From Thiocapsa sp. (GTDB taxonomy: Bacteria; Pseudomonadota; Gammaproteobacteria; Chromatiales; Chromatiaceae): 64,000 nt of DNA. The stretch lies in the NCBI RefSeq assembly GCF_018399035.1, contig NZ_CP073760.1:3414001-3478000 (forward strand), read 5' to 3'. Positions within the stretch are counted from its first letter, which is position 1. Each line of letters starts with the position of its first letter. The notes beneath the pieces are model-generated. The model saw only the letters and a list, made by a program, of their open reading frames with translations. It was not told the DNA's origin and searched no databases. This document shows positions 45,484 through 55,121 of the stretch, piece after piece. Made by a program: the position numbers and the translations under genes.

Positions 45484-45756
45484 CTAGGATGCCTTGCGTG
45501 CCTCGCTAACGACATTGGTATCAATCAAATACACCGTCTGCGCCTCCGTGGCCTCTGCGCGCTGGAAGTCGCTGTCGCGTCCGACATCCGGCATGGACGC
45601 CAGAACCTCGGCAAAGCTGCGCTTGGGCGAATGCAACAAGACCTGCTCAAGGATCAAACGGTGCTCGGCCTCGGCGCTGCGCCCGTGGACGGCCGCCCGA
45701 TGTTTGAGCGCTTCGACGATGCTGTGGTCGAGATTCCTGACAACGAGATGAGCCAC
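45484..45756 (-). CDS. FitA-like antitoxin fused to a truncated FitB/VapC start
   Basis: 90 residues from a GTG at 45756 with GGAGCA before it. A ribbon-helix-helix FitA-type antitoxin (VAHLVVRNLDHSIVEALKHR, then GRSAEAEHRLIL). The last 16 residues, VYLIDTNVVSEARKAS, are the N-terminal strand of a PIN-domain FitB/VapC toxin (normally YLxDTNVxSE). It is read in frame with the antitoxin and then stopped by TAG; the rest of the toxin is gone. It looks like a decayed type II module. Confidence 0.78.
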   Translation of the reverse strand: MAHLVVRNLDHSIVEALKHRAAVHGRSAEAEHRLILEQVLLHSPKRSFAEVLASMPDVGRDSDFQRAEATEAQTVYLIDTNVVSEARKAS

Positions 45757-45805
45757 GAGCCTGCTCCGGCGAACCAGTGTGCTGACAATGATAGCAACGC
45801 AAGGG

Positions 45806-47299
45806 TCAAACGACTCGCCCGGCGCCGCGCTCAATGCCCGCCTCGGCCAAGGCCACGGCGCGAAAGACCGCGCGGCCCTTGCTCATGGTCTCCTTCCATT
45901 CGGCGTCCGGGACCGAATCGGCCACGATGCCGGCGCCGGCCTGGATGTGAAGCATGCCGTCTTTGATCACGGCGGTGCGGATCGCAATCGCCGTGTCCAT
46001 GTTGCCGTTCCAGGACAGATAACCGACCGCACCCGAATAGATGCCGCGCTTGACGGGTTCCAGCTCGTCGATGATCTCCATCGCGCGGATCTTGGGCGCC
46101 CCGGAGACGGTGCCGGCCGGGAAGGTCGCGCGCAGCACGTCGATGGCGTTCATGCCCTCGCGCAGATCGCCGACCACGTTCGAGACGATGTGCATCACGT
46201 GCGAATAGCGCTCGACGATCATCTTGTCGGTCACGCGCACGCTGCCGATCTCGGCCACGCGCCCGGCGTCGTTGCGGCCCAGGTCGATCAGCATCAGGTG
46301 CTCGGCCAGCTCCTTGGGATCGGCCAGCAGCTCGGCTTCGAGTGCCTGGTCTTCGGCCTCGGTCTCGCCGCGCCGGCGGGTGCCGGCGATCGGGCGGACC
46401 GTGACCACGCCGTCCTCGAGCCGGGTCAGGATCTCGGGCGAGGAGCCGACGATGTGAAAATCGCCCAGATCGAGAAAATACATGTAGGGCGATGGATTGA
46501 GCCCGCGCAGCGCCCGATAGAGATCCAGCGGCGGCGCCCGGAAGGGGATGGAGAGCCGCTGCGAGATGACGACCTGCATGCAGTCGCCGGCCAGGATGTA
46601 GTCCTTGATGCGCTCGACCGCGTGCTTGAAGCCATCCTCGGTGAAGCCGGAGACGAAGTCGGTCTCGCTCACCGTGCGCCCCTGCTCCACGGAACGTCGC
46701 GGGGCACCGCGGCGCATCCGCTCGCAGAGCGCGTCGATGCGCGCCTCGCCGGCCTCCAGGGTATCCCCTGCACTCGGGTCGAGGTTCAGGATGATGTACA
46801 TCCGGCCGCTGAGATTGTCGAAGACGACCACCTCGTCCGAGACCATCAGCAGGATGTCCGGGGTCTGCAGCTGATCCGGGTTGGGGCAGGTCGCCAGACG
46901 CGGCTCGATATAGCGGATGGTGTCGTAGCCGAAATAGCCGACCAGACCGCCGGTGAAGCGCGGCAGACAGGCGAGATCGGCAACCTTGAAGCGCTTTTGA
47001 TAGGCATCGATCCAGGCCAGCGGATCCGCCGTCTCGACGGACTCGATGACCGCGCCGTCACGCTCGACGCGGATCTCGCGGCCGCTCACCCGCAGCAGGG
47101 TGCGACAGGGCAGGCCGATAATGGAATAACGCCCCCACTTCTCGCCGCCCTGCACGGATTCAAGCAGGTAGGAGTAAGGCCCCTCGGCGAGCTTGAGATA
47201 GACGCTGAGCGGGGTGTCGAGGTCGGCAAGGACCTCGCGCAGGATCGGAATACGGTTGTTACCCTGGTCGGCCAGGGCACGAAAGGCAGCGGGGGTCAT
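45806..47299 (-). CDS. trpE: TrpE, anthranilate synthase component I
   Basis: 497 residues. Chorismate-binding fold: the N-terminal [15 protein letters not shown] is the tryptophan feedback site; [66 protein letters not shown] and [12 protein letters not shown] cover the active site. It makes anthranilate with TrpG. In relatives trpE and trpG are often adjacent; here three toxin-antitoxin-type genes separate them. Confidence 0.97.
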   Translation of the reverse strand: MTPAAFRALADQGNNRIPILREVLADLDTPLSVYLKLAEGPYSYLLESVQGGEKWGRYSIIGLPCRTLLRVSGREIRVERDGAVIESVETADPLAWIDAYQKRFKVADLACLPRFTGGLVGYFGYDTIRYIEPRLATCPNPDQLQTPDILLMVSDEVVVFDNLSGRMYIILNLDPSAGDTLEAGEARIDALCERMRRGAPRRSVEQGRTVSETDFVSGFTEDGFKHAVERIKDYILAGDCMQVVISQRLSIPFRAPPLDLYRALRGLNPSPYMYFLDLGDFHIVGSSPEILTRLEDGVVTVRPIAGTRRRGETEAEDQALEAELLADPKELAEHLMLIDLGRNDAGRVAEIGSVRVTDKMIVERYSHVMHIVSNVVGDLREGMNAIDVLRATFPAGTVSGAPKIRAMEIIDELEPVKRGIYSGAVGYLSWNGNMDTAIAIRTAVIKDGMLHIQAGAGIVADSVPDAEWKETMSKGRAVFRAVALAEAGIERGAGRVV

Positions 47300-47456
47300 C
47301 GGGGTCTCCGAGCAATGGGGTTCAAGGCAGGTCGGCACGCGGTCTCAACCTCGCCATCGCCACCCGGTCATCGCTCGCATCGTCCGAAGCCTCATGTTCG
47401 ATCATCAACATCGCGACCCCAAACGCAAGCCGCAGTCATCACACAAATCAACACCC

Positions 47457-47642
47457 GTAGGATGGGTAGAGCGCAGCGAAACCCATCCTCCCCGCGGCGA
47501 GATCCGAAACACCCACACCCGTAGGATGGGTAGAGCGAGAGCGAAACCCATCCTCCCCGCGCCGCCGTCACGGAACAGAACGACAGTCCGGAGACGTTGC
47601 GGTCTGGAGGATGGGTTTCGCTGCGCTCTACCCATCCTACGC
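47457..47642. repeat. GGATGGGTTTCG hairpin repeats upstream of trpE
   Basis: Two left-type units (GTAGGATGGGTAGAGCG... at 47458 and 47521) and one right-type unit (GGATGGGTTTCGC to CTACCCATCCTAC, ending 47640). They form nested hairpins in the trpE-gph spacer. 47300-47456 shows no gene. Confidence 0.8.
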
Positions 47643-47652
47643 GGTCAAAAGA

Positions 47653-48321
47653 TTATCCGGCCAGAAATTGCTTGAGCTCGACCATGGAGTCGATCACCGC
47701 ATCGGGCTTGGCCGCGCGGATGTCCTGACCGTGGTTGTAGCCGTAGCTCATGCAGATGATCCCGAAGCCGGCGGCACGCGCGGCCGTCACGTCGCTCACC
47801 GAGTCGCCGATCATGAGCGCCTCCGCAGGCTCGACACCGAAGTGTTGCGCCGCATGGAGCAACGGCATGGGATCCGGCTTCTTTTTCGGTAGCGTATCAC
47901 CGCTGACCACCAGGCCGAAATTCTCGCGGATCCCCAGATCACGCAACAGCGGCTCGGTGAACTGAGCGGCCTTGTTGGTCACGCAGCCGAGTTGATAACC
48001 CGCACCCTTCATGAAGGCGATACCCTCGATCACGCCCGGATAGAGCACCGAGCGCTTGGAGGTGTTCTCCGCATAGAGCTCCAGAAAGATCGGAAGCGCC
48101 GCCTCGAAATCCGCCTCGTCCGGCTCGCCGTCGAGTTGTCCGATCAGCGCCCGGCGCACCAGCCGTTCCACGCCGTTCCCCACCCAGTTGCGCACGGCCG
48201 TCTCCCCGTGAGGCGCACGGCCGAGCCGTTCCATCATGGCGTCGACACAAAAGGCCAGATCCGGGACGCTGTCCACCAGCGTGCCGTCCACGTCGATCAG
48301 GATCATCTTCGGTCGCAGCAT
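47653..48321 (-). CDS. gph: phosphoglycolate phosphatase
   Basis: 222 residues, HAD superfamily with an alpha-helical cap. Motif I LIDVDGTLVDSVPDL, motif II VTNKA, motif III KKKPDPMPLL, motif IV MIGDSVSDVTAARAAG. It removes 2-phosphoglycolate, important where RuBisCO oxygenation or DNA repair produces it. The rpe-gph-trpE order is common in proteobacteria. Confidence 0.93.
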   Translation of the reverse strand: MLRPKMILIDVDGTLVDSVPDLAFCVDAMMERLGRAPHGETAVRNWVGNGVERLVRRALIGQLDGEPDEADFEAALPIFLELYAENTSKRSVLYPGVIEGIAFMKGAGYQLGCVTNKAAQFTEPLLRDLGIRENFGLVVSGDTLPKKKPDPMPLLHAAQHFGVEPAEALMIGDSVSDVTAARAAGFGIICMSYGYNHGQDIRAAKPDAVIDSMVELKQFLAG

Positions 48322-48381
48322 GCGCTCACGGCTCCAGGCTCAACAACACAATCGGACAAGCCATTCAGGCCCTTCATCACC

Positions 48382-48466
48382 TGAACCGCGTCGACTCAAA
48401 GCTCGCGGGGAAGCTCGGCCGCATCGACCCAACTCCCACCCCGACCTGCGCCCCGGACACGGTTTA
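48382..48466. repeat. diverged TAAACCGCG-family module at the rpe stop
   Basis: TGAACCGCGTC at 48382 and GGACACGGTTTA ending at 48466, 85 bp, both ends mutated but recognisable. The final TTA is the rpe stop on the minus strand. Confidence 0.65.
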
Positions 48467-49147
48467 GCCCGCCATCTGCTCCCGCATCTCGCGCATAATA
48501 CTGTCGTAGCGGTGCGGATCGCTGTCGCGGCCCTTGCCGAAGATCCCGGAGCCGGAGACGAAGGTGTCGGCGCCGGCTGCCTTGATCGCGCCGATGTTGT
48601 CGGCCTTCACGCCGCCGTCGACCTCGAGCCGAATATCGAACCCGGAGGCATCGATCATCTTGCGCGCCGCGCGCAGCTTGTCCATCGTCGCCGGAATGAA
48701 GCTCTGCCCGCCGAAGCCGGGGTTCACCGACATCAGCAGGATCATGTCGATCTTGTCCATCACATAGTCGAGATAGCTCAGCGATGTGGCCGGGTTGAAG
48801 ACCAGACCGGCCTTGCAGCCCTCGTTGCGGATCAACTGCAGGGTGCGGTCGATGTGCTCGCTCGCCTCCGGATGGAAGGTGATGTAGGTGGCGCCCGCTG
48901 CGGCAAAGTCCGGGATGATCCGATCGACCGGTTTGACCATCAGATGCACGTCGATCGGTGCGGTCACGCCGTGCTTGCGCAGTGCCTCGCAGACCAGCGG
49001 GCCGATGGTCAGATTCGGCACGTAATGGTTGTCCATCACGTCGAAATGGACGATGTCCGCCCCGGCGGCGAGCACATTGTCGACCTCCTCGCCGAGCCGG
49101 GCGAAATCCGCCGAGAGGATGGACGGTGCGATCAGATCAGGCGTCAT
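48464..49147 (-). CDS. rpe: ribulose-phosphate 3-epimerase
   Basis: 227 residues, TIM barrel. [53 protein letters not shown] and VDGGVKADN match metal-dependent Rpe. It links xylulose and ribulose 5-phosphate in the pentose phosphate and Calvin cycles. AGGGGACA precedes the ATG at 49147. The TAA is in a diverged repeat end. Confidence 0.97.
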   Translation of the reverse strand: MTPDLIAPSILSADFARLGEEVDNVLAAGADIVHFDVMDNHYVPNLTIGPLVCEALRKHGVTAPIDVHLMVKPVDRIIPDFAAAGATYITFHPEASEHIDRTLQLIRNEGCKAGLVFNPATSLSYLDYVMDKIDMILLMSVNPGFGGQSFIPATMDKLRAARKMIDASGFDIRLEVDGGVKADNIGAIKAAGADTFVSGSGIFGKGRDSDPHRYDSIMREMREQMAG

Positions 49148-49274
49148 GCTGTTGTCCCCTAAGATCTCGCTCACCGCGGCACACGCGCCTCGGTCCGGAT
49201 CCGTTTTGATGTTGAAAGTGCGGAACTCTAACCGAAGCGGGCCGGATTTTCACTCGGCACGCGGACGCATACGC

Positions 49275-50096
49275 CTAGGCCGCCCTGGCCTCGGTGATGG
49301 TCTCGTAGGCACGCCGGATCTCCTGCGTCTTCTGCGAGGCCATCCGCATCGCCTCCTCCGGCAGACCCTTCGCCATCAGCTTATCCGGATGATGCTGACT
49401 CATCAGACGCCGATACGCCTTCTTGATCTCGGCATCGCTCGCCTTGGGGCCGACCCCCAAGGTGGCGTAGGCGCTGGAGAGCGGCGCCGGCCTTGCCGCC
49501 GTCGAGGACCTGCCGCGACCGGACTGCCCGGTCGCGCCGGCATGCATCCGCTGCTGCAGCACCAAGAGGTTTTCGAGCTGCCGATAGGCGAAGGCCGAGA
49601 CGTCGAGCCCGCGCCGGATGGTCTCGAGCGCGCGCCGCTGATCCGGCGTCGGGGCGCCGTCCACATAGGCGGTCAGGAGCTGCACCTCGAGGAACAGGTG
49701 AATCAAGGTCCCCTGACCCGTGCAGACCGCCTTCAACGCAGCGATGGCGCCCGCCAGATCGAAATCCGGCGACTTGCCTTGGTTGAAAAGGCCGATCGCC
49801 ACGCGGCGCTGGTCGGTGCCCAAGGACATCCGATCCATCACTGAACGCGCCAAGGCGACCTCCGCCTCGCTGACCCGTCCGTCGGCCTTGGCGACATGCC
49901 CCATCACCAAGAAGGTCGTCTCGAAGAAACGCGCCTGGACCCGCGCCCGCTGCGCACCCGTCAAGGCCGGGCGCCGCGCACCGCCGATCCAGCCCCGATC
50001 GACACCCTGCCCCAAGGCCGCACCGAACACCGCGCCGACCGGACCTCCCACGACCAGACCAATGGCGCCGCCGACGGCTGTGCCGACCCAACCCAT
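49275..50096 (-). CDS. djlA: DjlA-like membrane-anchored DnaJ co-chaperone
   Basis: 273 residues. N-terminal Gly/Val-rich membrane segment (about 4-28, with GxxxG spacing typical of DjlA), a TerB-like helical domain (about 55-175), and a C-terminal J domain YATLGVGPKASDAEIKKAYR with the HPD triad in SQHHPDKL. It would stimulate DnaK at the inner membrane. Confidence 0.92.
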   Translation of the reverse strand: MGWVGTAVGGAIGLVVGGPVGAVFGAALGQGVDRGWIGGARRPALTGAQRARVQARFFETTFLVMGHVAKADGRVSEAEVALARSVMDRMSLGTDQRRVAIGLFNQGKSPDFDLAGAIAALKAVCTGQGTLIHLFLEVQLLTAYVDGAPTPDQRRALETIRRGLDVSAFAYRQLENLLVLQQRMHAGATGQSGRGRSSTAARPAPLSSAYATLGVGPKASDAEIKKAYRRLMSQHHPDKLMAKGLPEEAMRMASQKTQEIRRAYETITEARAA

Positions 50097-50109
50097 GTCG
50101 AGAACTCCC

Positions 50110-50775
50110 TTATTTGCCTTTCAGATACTGTTCATCACTGAAGGAGTAGACCCACTGCGGCTTGAAGGCCACCAGCACAGCCAAGATCCAGCCGTTCAGG
50201 AAGGCCTCCGGCATGAACATCAAAGGAAAGAAGGGTAGCACCGTTTCGCTGAGATCGGCGAAGCTGTAAGCGCCGCTGACCACCAGCAACCCGGCCGCAA
50301 GATAGCCCGTCATCACGCCCACCAAACCGGCGGTCAGGAACCCGTTCACCAGCACATAGACGAAGAACTGTTTGGGCAGATACCAGCGGATCAGGATCAA
50401 GGCGACCTGGGTGAGGGTCGCCGGCACGACCCCCGTGAGGAGGGCATTCATCGCAAACCCGTCCCAGCCCGTTCCCGCGTTCAGGACCACCCCGAGCAGG
50501 ACCAACGCCGCCCCGATCACCGCCAATGACCATCCGAACATCAGGGTGATGGCCGTCACCCCGAGCAGATGAAACGACAACCCGGACTGCACCTGAACAT
50601 CCATGTGCCAGAGCACCAGCAGCGCAACGACTGCCCCGAGAAAGACGTTCAGTTGCTCCATGTCGCGAAACTTCCGCCACGGCGTCAACCGCAAGGCGAG
50701 CAGCAGGATGAAGGCGAAGAGCAGATTCATGACCCAGAGCAGGGCCGGCGAGAACAGCGTACCGTCGATCGTCAT
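50110..50775 (-). CDS. CbiM-like energy-coupling-factor permease domain protein
   Basis: 221 residues with about six membrane segments. An N-terminal DGTLFSPALLWVMN and LSFHLLGVTAITLMFGW resemble the CbiM/NikM substrate-binding membrane protein opening and its conserved GxHxLG-type helix. No ATPase (CbiO) or CbiQ gene is nearby and no B12 riboswitch is visible upstream, so the substrate (cobalt, nickel or other) is unknown. Confidence 0.75.
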   Translation of the reverse strand: MTIDGTLFSPALLWVMNLLFAFILLLALRLTPWRKFRDMEQLNVFLGAVVALLVLWHMDVQVQSGLSFHLLGVTAITLMFGWSLAVIGAALVLLGVVLNAGTGWDGFAMNALLTGVVPATLTQVALILIRWYLPKQFFVYVLVNGFLTAGLVGVMTGYLAAGLLVVSGAYSFADLSETVLPFFPLMFMPEAFLNGWILAVLVAFKPQWVYSFSDEQYLKGK

Positions 50776-51214
50776 GTCGCGCCTGTCGGAGGTGGCTTGG
50801 TCGGGGTGACCTCATCTGTTGGACATTAGGTAGGTTTTCGGGAGGATCAACTCTGTGGGTGCGATGTAGGGCTCGCGGAGGGGCAGGCTTGCGGTATGCG
50901 AACCAGGGTTCGGCTTGGACACGGAAAAAATCATGCTTGTAAGCTGGGGAGCGAGGATCGGCGGCAGGACGAGACATCGCGGAAACGCTGCACGGATTCG
51001 CGCGATGGAACGGGCACCGAAACCCTTATGGGTTCGTGACACCCGCTCCGCGGCGTTAAGCATACCCCTGTGGCGGTGGCGCGATGTGCAGCCTCGGTGA
51101 GGCTTCGAGAGCTCCGGGGTTCGTTTCGAGCGACCCTCGACTTCGGCTCTCGACTCTACCCGAGGCGCCCCCGACCCGACGAGCAATGCCCGCCGGGCGG
51201 GGGCCCGCTTCAGT
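50776..51214. other. spacer, no gene seen
   Basis: 439 bp. A 124-codon minus-strand frame crosses it but has no recognisable domain and poor composition. No riboswitch consensus, tRNA or repeat family member found. Confidence 0.5.
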
Positions 51215-52009
51215 CTAGCGGTTCGAGTTGCCTCGGGGCGGCCGGGCGGCCTGGGGTGGCGTGCGGGACTCTTCGAAGTACGGCTCGTAGAGCGAGACGT
51301 CGTTCATGTACGCAAGAGGGCGACGGATCTGTGTCGAGAAGGGCAGATCGCCAAAGTTGCGCCAGCCGTCCTTGTCCGGGTTCTTGTCTTTCGTGTGCGA
51401 GAAGATGTCGGCGGCATCGATGTTCAGCATCCCGTCGTTGTCCAGATCAAGCGGAATCGGTTTACCCCCGTCGAGCGCGATGGTGCCTCCGTTGAATGCG
51501 TAGAGGTACTGGCCGACGAAGCCAGGCCAATGGTTGCGTACGTTGGTGAAGGGTTCGCCGAACTGCACGAACTCGCCGTTGATCTCGGCCCCGCCCGTGG
51601 CCAGAATATTAGCGGCTGCGATGCTGCGTGAACCGGTCCTGCAAACGGTGACCAAGGGCGTATCCAGCTTGCCCTTCGCGATGTTGTACACCTCCCAGTA
51701 GAAGACGTCGGGGTCCTGCAAGATCCGCGAATCCTGCAGAGGCGCCGAGTCGTTCGTAATGAGCGGGTAGGGTATGTTGTAGCCGCGCTCCGGGTGCCCG
51801 GCCGAATACTCGCGCAAAGTGCGGACATCGATAATCACGGCCGTGTTCTGCATCATTGCCAGATAGGCCTCGGAATTACTGATCTCCGAGTGGTAGAAGC
51901 GATCGCGGTTGTAGCGATTGCCGTCACCGACCTCTTGTGCGAGCACGTAGCTGCTGCAGGCTAGAGATGCGGCGAGACTGAACACCGCAAGGGTCTTGGT
52001 TGTTTTCAT
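51215..52009 (-). CDS. secreted rhodanese-domain protein with EF-hand-like Ca-binding stretch
   Basis: 264 residues. Signal peptide (5-24, cut near VLA-QEV). Rhodanese domain about 40-170: AVIIDVRTLREYSAGHP and active-site Cys123 in VTVCRTGSRSIAAANIL. Then LDLDNDGMLNIDAADIF and NPDKDGWRNFGDL look like dockerin/TSP3-type calcium loops. The tail is Pro/Arg-rich. GGAGGAGG precedes the ATG. It may be a periplasmic sulfur-handling or metal-dependent protein; no partner gene is adjacent. Confidence 0.82.
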   Translation of the reverse strand: MKTTKTLAVFSLAASLACSSYVLAQEVGDGNRYNRDRFYHSEISNSEAYLAMMQNTAVIIDVRTLREYSAGHPERGYNIPYPLITNDSAPLQDSRILQDPDVFYWEVYNIAKGKLDTPLVTVCRTGSRSIAAANILATGGAEINGEFVQFGEPFTNVRNHWPGFVGQYLYAFNGGTIALDGGKPIPLDLDNDGMLNIDAADIFSHTKDKNPDKDGWRNFGDLPFSTQIRRPLAYMNDVSLYEPYFEESRTPPQAARPPRGNSNR

Positions 52010-52662
52010 CGAACCTCCTCCATTCATATCGTCATTGCCCTCTTGCGTCACCGAGACAGTTTCGTGATTCACAACGACGTGCATCTGAATCCGTCGGTCC
52101 GCGAGCAGATCACGGAACCATCTGTCAACGATGACACTTAGAGGGGTGGGGGCCCGGCTTGGATGCAGACTCAGGTGAGACCTCTCCCAACATTTTCTGC
52201 TCCAGCCGTGGACTTATGGAGCTTCGCCGCTGAGTCAGGTCATGTCAATCCCGAGAATTGCTCTCGGACTTGCCCCGGGGCTTGCCGGAGAGGTCCGATC
52301 TTGAGCGCTGCAGGTCACGCACCACGGAATCGCTCCTGCAACGCTCGGAACTGGACCGTGATGTGGGTTTGAGCCCGATACCGGGATCGCCGCATTGGGC
52401 GTTTGGGCGCCGGCCCTCAAGCCGGCGGAAGAAGAAGACATCTGCAAGTCGCCGCATGATTGTGCAGCGCGCGGACGACGCCGTGACGCGTGGATTTCTG
52501 CGTCAAAACGCTCTCGAGCGGGTACTTGCGGGGAATCGGCTGGAGATTAGGAGCGTCAGCACTGCCGGACGAAACCCCAGAAACGCCCGTGTGAATAATA
52601 ACGGATCGACGCGTTCACGAATTCTGCAGAATAGCGCTCTCGACCCGTAACCACCCCCCTCG
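52010..52662. other. spacer, no gene seen
   Basis: 653 bp between two secreted-protein genes, both on minus. It has a hairpin CGCCGGC/GCCGGCG (about 52410-52430) followed by GGAAGAAGAAGAC. Open frames here have no recognisable content. Confidence 0.5.
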
Positions 52663-53184
52663 CTAGCGGGCCGGAGTGATGATCGCGTACAGCATGTCGG
52701 GCATATGCACGGTGTCCGTGGATGCATCGAAAGGCCACAGTTTGGACGGGACCGAACGGAACCGCTCCCCGGAATAGATCACCTCGACCGCGTAGGTCGT
52801 TTGCGCAGAGGGCGCCGCGCCTGTCGAGTGTTCCGGAATCAGGACGGTGCAGGAGTCGCGAGAGCGGCAGCCATGGAGCTGTCGGTTCCGTACACCGCCG
52901 GGGTTGGCCGGGAGTGCACCGCTCTCGCTTGCAACGAGGAGGGCTTGAGCGACCGCCCGTGCGAGCTGACCGTATCCACTGAGCTCGGATGGGTAGACGC
53001 TATTGAAGGAGCCATCGGCAAAGGTGACGTCGTACAGGCTGCCCTGGATCTCGACACCCGTCACGCCGCTGATCACGCCAGTGTCCACGACAAAGGATTG
53101 CGCCTGAGCCGTGCCCGCAGCCCCGATGCACATGGCGATCATAACGCCACGAAAACCTTGTTTAACAATGCGTTGCATCCCCAT
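52663..53184 (-). CDS. secreted protein of unknown function
   Basis: 173 residues. Signal peptide from MGMQRIVKQGFRGVMIAM to a cut after AQA-QS; GGAG lies 6 bp before the ATG. The start of the mature part, SGVTGVEIQGSLYDVTFADG followed by SFNSVYPS, resembles the N-termini of secreted proteins that are predicted beta-rich, with two cysteines (SRDSC, HGC) that could pair. I do not recognise the family. Confidence 0.6.
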   Translation of the reverse strand: MGMQRIVKQGFRGVMIAMCIGAAGTAQAQSFVVDTGVISGVTGVEIQGSLYDVTFADGSFNSVYPSELSGYGQLARAVAQALLVASESGALPANPGGVRNRQLHGCRSRDSCTVLIPEHSTGAAPSAQTTYAVEVIYSGERFRSVPSKLWPFDASTDTVHMPDMLYAIITPAR

Positions 53185-53585
53185 TGCGCGCTCCGCTAAA
53201 GGTCGATGATTGACTGTCCTCGCTCTTTCGGGTGCAACGTCGGATCGGCGAGTCGGCGGCAACGCTCACATCGCCCCCGGCAGCACAACCCGATTGTCGC
53301 GAAGCGACAACACCCCCGGGATCGACGACTTGCAGTCGTCTTCTTCGGCCGGCTTGACGGTCCACGGAGCTTGAAGGAACACTCCCGGCGATCGCACCCG
53401 AGGATTCGGCGCCTGCGACAGGCGCCAAATAGCCGTGGCCTGTGACGGGTCCGACGCGAAATCCGGAAGGCGCCATTGAAACGCATGGACGTTCATCGCG
53501 CATTGCGAAATGTAGAGAAAGCGTCGGGTTCGATCCCGTTCCTTTTTTAGTGCACCGTCGCCTGTTATCCGGAGCTGCCGTCACG
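53185..53585. other. divergent spacer with hairpins, no gene seen
   Basis: 401 bp between the secreted protein (minus) and the kinase (plus). Hairpins TTGTCGCGAAGCGACAA (53295-53311) and GACGACTTGCAGTCGTC (about 53325-53341). The second belongs to an inverted copy of the repeat at 41812-41853. Confidence 0.5.
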
Positions 53586-55121
53586 ATGTCACTCTCCATC
53601 CACACCAAGGTCTTCCTCACGCTTCTGCTCGCCTGCGTTCTGGTGTTGTCGGGCACGCAAGCATTCGTACACTGGTCGCTTCAACGCGGACTGGTGGAGT
53701 TGGCCGAGGCGCGTGAGCAGGCGCGGGTCGAGATCATTGCCGAGCGTCTCGCCGAGATCTATGCCCGGGAGGAGAGTTGGGCGCCGCTGCGTGCGTCGCC
53801 GCGGCTGTGGCTCGGCGCGCTGCTCGGGCGCAATTGGCCCGCGGAGGGGCGTCGGGGCGGTCCGGGCGAGGGCTCGCGTTCTCCGCCGTGGGTACGGCGC
53901 TTTCTCGGACCGCATCATCAGGCGGACGGTAGCGATGGCTTCGTCTGGCCACCGCCGTCGGCGTTGCGGGACGAGCGACGGGATCAGGGGGCGCCAATCG
54001 AGCTGCGTTTGATGCTGCTCGACGCCGAGGGCGGCCTGATCTACGGTCGACCCGAGCTGTTGCCCGACACCCGGCGTTTTCCGTTGGATCTCGACGGTAC
54101 GCCCATCGGTGCGCTTGCGGTCATCGCGGGCCCCCCGGTCGCGGAGCTCGCCGATCTGCATTTCGTCGAGCGCCAAGGCGGGCGGCTCTGGCTGATCGTG
54201 GCGGCGATGCTGGCGCTCGCGGCCGCCTTGGCCTATCCGCTGTCCAGTCGACTGATTCGGCCGGTGAAGGAGCTCCAGCGGACCGCGCGCCGACTGGCGG
54301 CCGGGGACTATGATGCCCGCGTCGCGATCGGCGGCGGCGACGAGATCGCCCGTTTGGGCCGAGATATCAACGCCCTTGCCGATGCCCTGGGGCGTAACGA
54401 TCGGGCGCGGCGTCGGTGGGTCGCGGACATCTCCCATGAGCTGCGCACGCCGATCGCGCTGTTGCGTGCGCATCTGGAAGCCATGCAGGATGGCGTGAGG
54501 CCGCTGGACCGCGCGGAGGTCGATCGCCTGCACGGGGACGTGCTGCGGCTCTCGCGCCTGGTCGAAGACTTGAACGATCTCGCAACGACGGATCTCGGTG
54601 CGCTCGCCTACCGCATGCAGGAGATCGACCTTGCCGAGATCCTGCGCGAGGATGTCGATGCCTTCCGGACGCGCTTCGAGGCCGCGGGGCTCGACTTGGT
54701 CTTCGACAATCGGCTCGCCGGTCGGCGCGATCCGGGTCCTGCGGGGTGTGCTCCTCTGCACGCGGACGCGGGCCGTATCTCCCAACTCTTCGGCAACCTC
54801 CTTCACAATAGCCTGAGCTACACGGATCCGGGCGGAGGGCTGACGGTGACCCTGGACGCAGGTCCGGGCGGCGGCTATCGGATCACCTTCGAGGATACGG
54901 CGCCCGGCGTCCCGACCGAGGACCTACCGCGGCTCTTCGACCGGCTGTATCGGGTCGATGCCTCGCGTAGCCGCCACACGGGCGGCGCGGGATTGGGTCT
55001 TGCGATCGCGAAGAACGTGGTGCTGGCGCATGGCGGGACGATCGAAGCACAGGCTGCGGCAGCGGGCGGTTGTGCGATCCGGATCGAGCTGCCGGCAGAC
55101 CGAGGGGAAAGATCTCAATGA
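53586..55121 (+). CDS. BaeS-like sensor histidine kinase
   Basis: 511 residues. Membrane segments at about 8-26 and 201-219 bracket a periplasmic region of about 175 residues rich in Arg/Pro/Gly. HAMP about 220-272; HisKA with His284 in DISHELRTPIALLRAHLE; HATPase N box FGNLLHNSLSY, G1 FEDTAPGVP (Asp kept, first Gly replaced by Ala-Pro context) and G2 GGAGLGLAI. It phosphorylates the downstream regulator, which overlaps it by ATGA. The BaeSR assignment rests on the regulator and the Spy-like gene that follows. Confidence 0.9.
   Translation: MSLSIHTKVFLTLLLACVLVLSGTQAFVHWSLQRGLVELAEAREQARVEIIAERLAEIYAREESWAPLRASPRLWLGALLGRNWPAEGRRGGPGEGSRSPPWVRRFLGPHHQADGSDGFVWPPPSALRDERRDQGAPIELRLMLLDAEGGLIYGRPELLPDTRRFPLDLDGTPIGALAVIAGPPVAELADLHFVERQGGRLWLIVAAMLALAAALAYPLSSRLIRPVKELQRTARRLAAGDYDARVAIGGGDEIARLGRDINALADALGRNDRARRRWVADISHELRTPIALLRAHLEAMQDGVRPLDRAEVDRLHGDVLRLSRLVEDLNDLATTDLGALAYRMQEIDLAEILREDVDAFRTRFEAAGLDLVFDNRLAGRRDPGPAGCAPLHADAGRISQLFGNLLHNSLSYTDPGGGLTVTLDAGPGGGYRITFEDTAPGVPTEDLPRLFDRLYRVDASRSRHTGGAGLGLAIAKNVVLAHGGTIEAQAAAAGGCAIRIELPADRGERSQ

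Noticed and set aside
45779..47524. Plus-strand open frame of 581 codons opposite trpE
   Set aside because: Antisense shadow of trpE; composition (Asp/Arg/His/Gly-rich) and lack of any motif.
50812..51186. 124-codon minus-strand frame upstream of the CbiM-like gene
   Set aside because: No domain, poor composition, no ribosome site.
50776..51214. Cobalamin riboswitch before the CbiM-like gene
   Set aside because: The B12 box and the GCCACTG element are not found on the minus strand.
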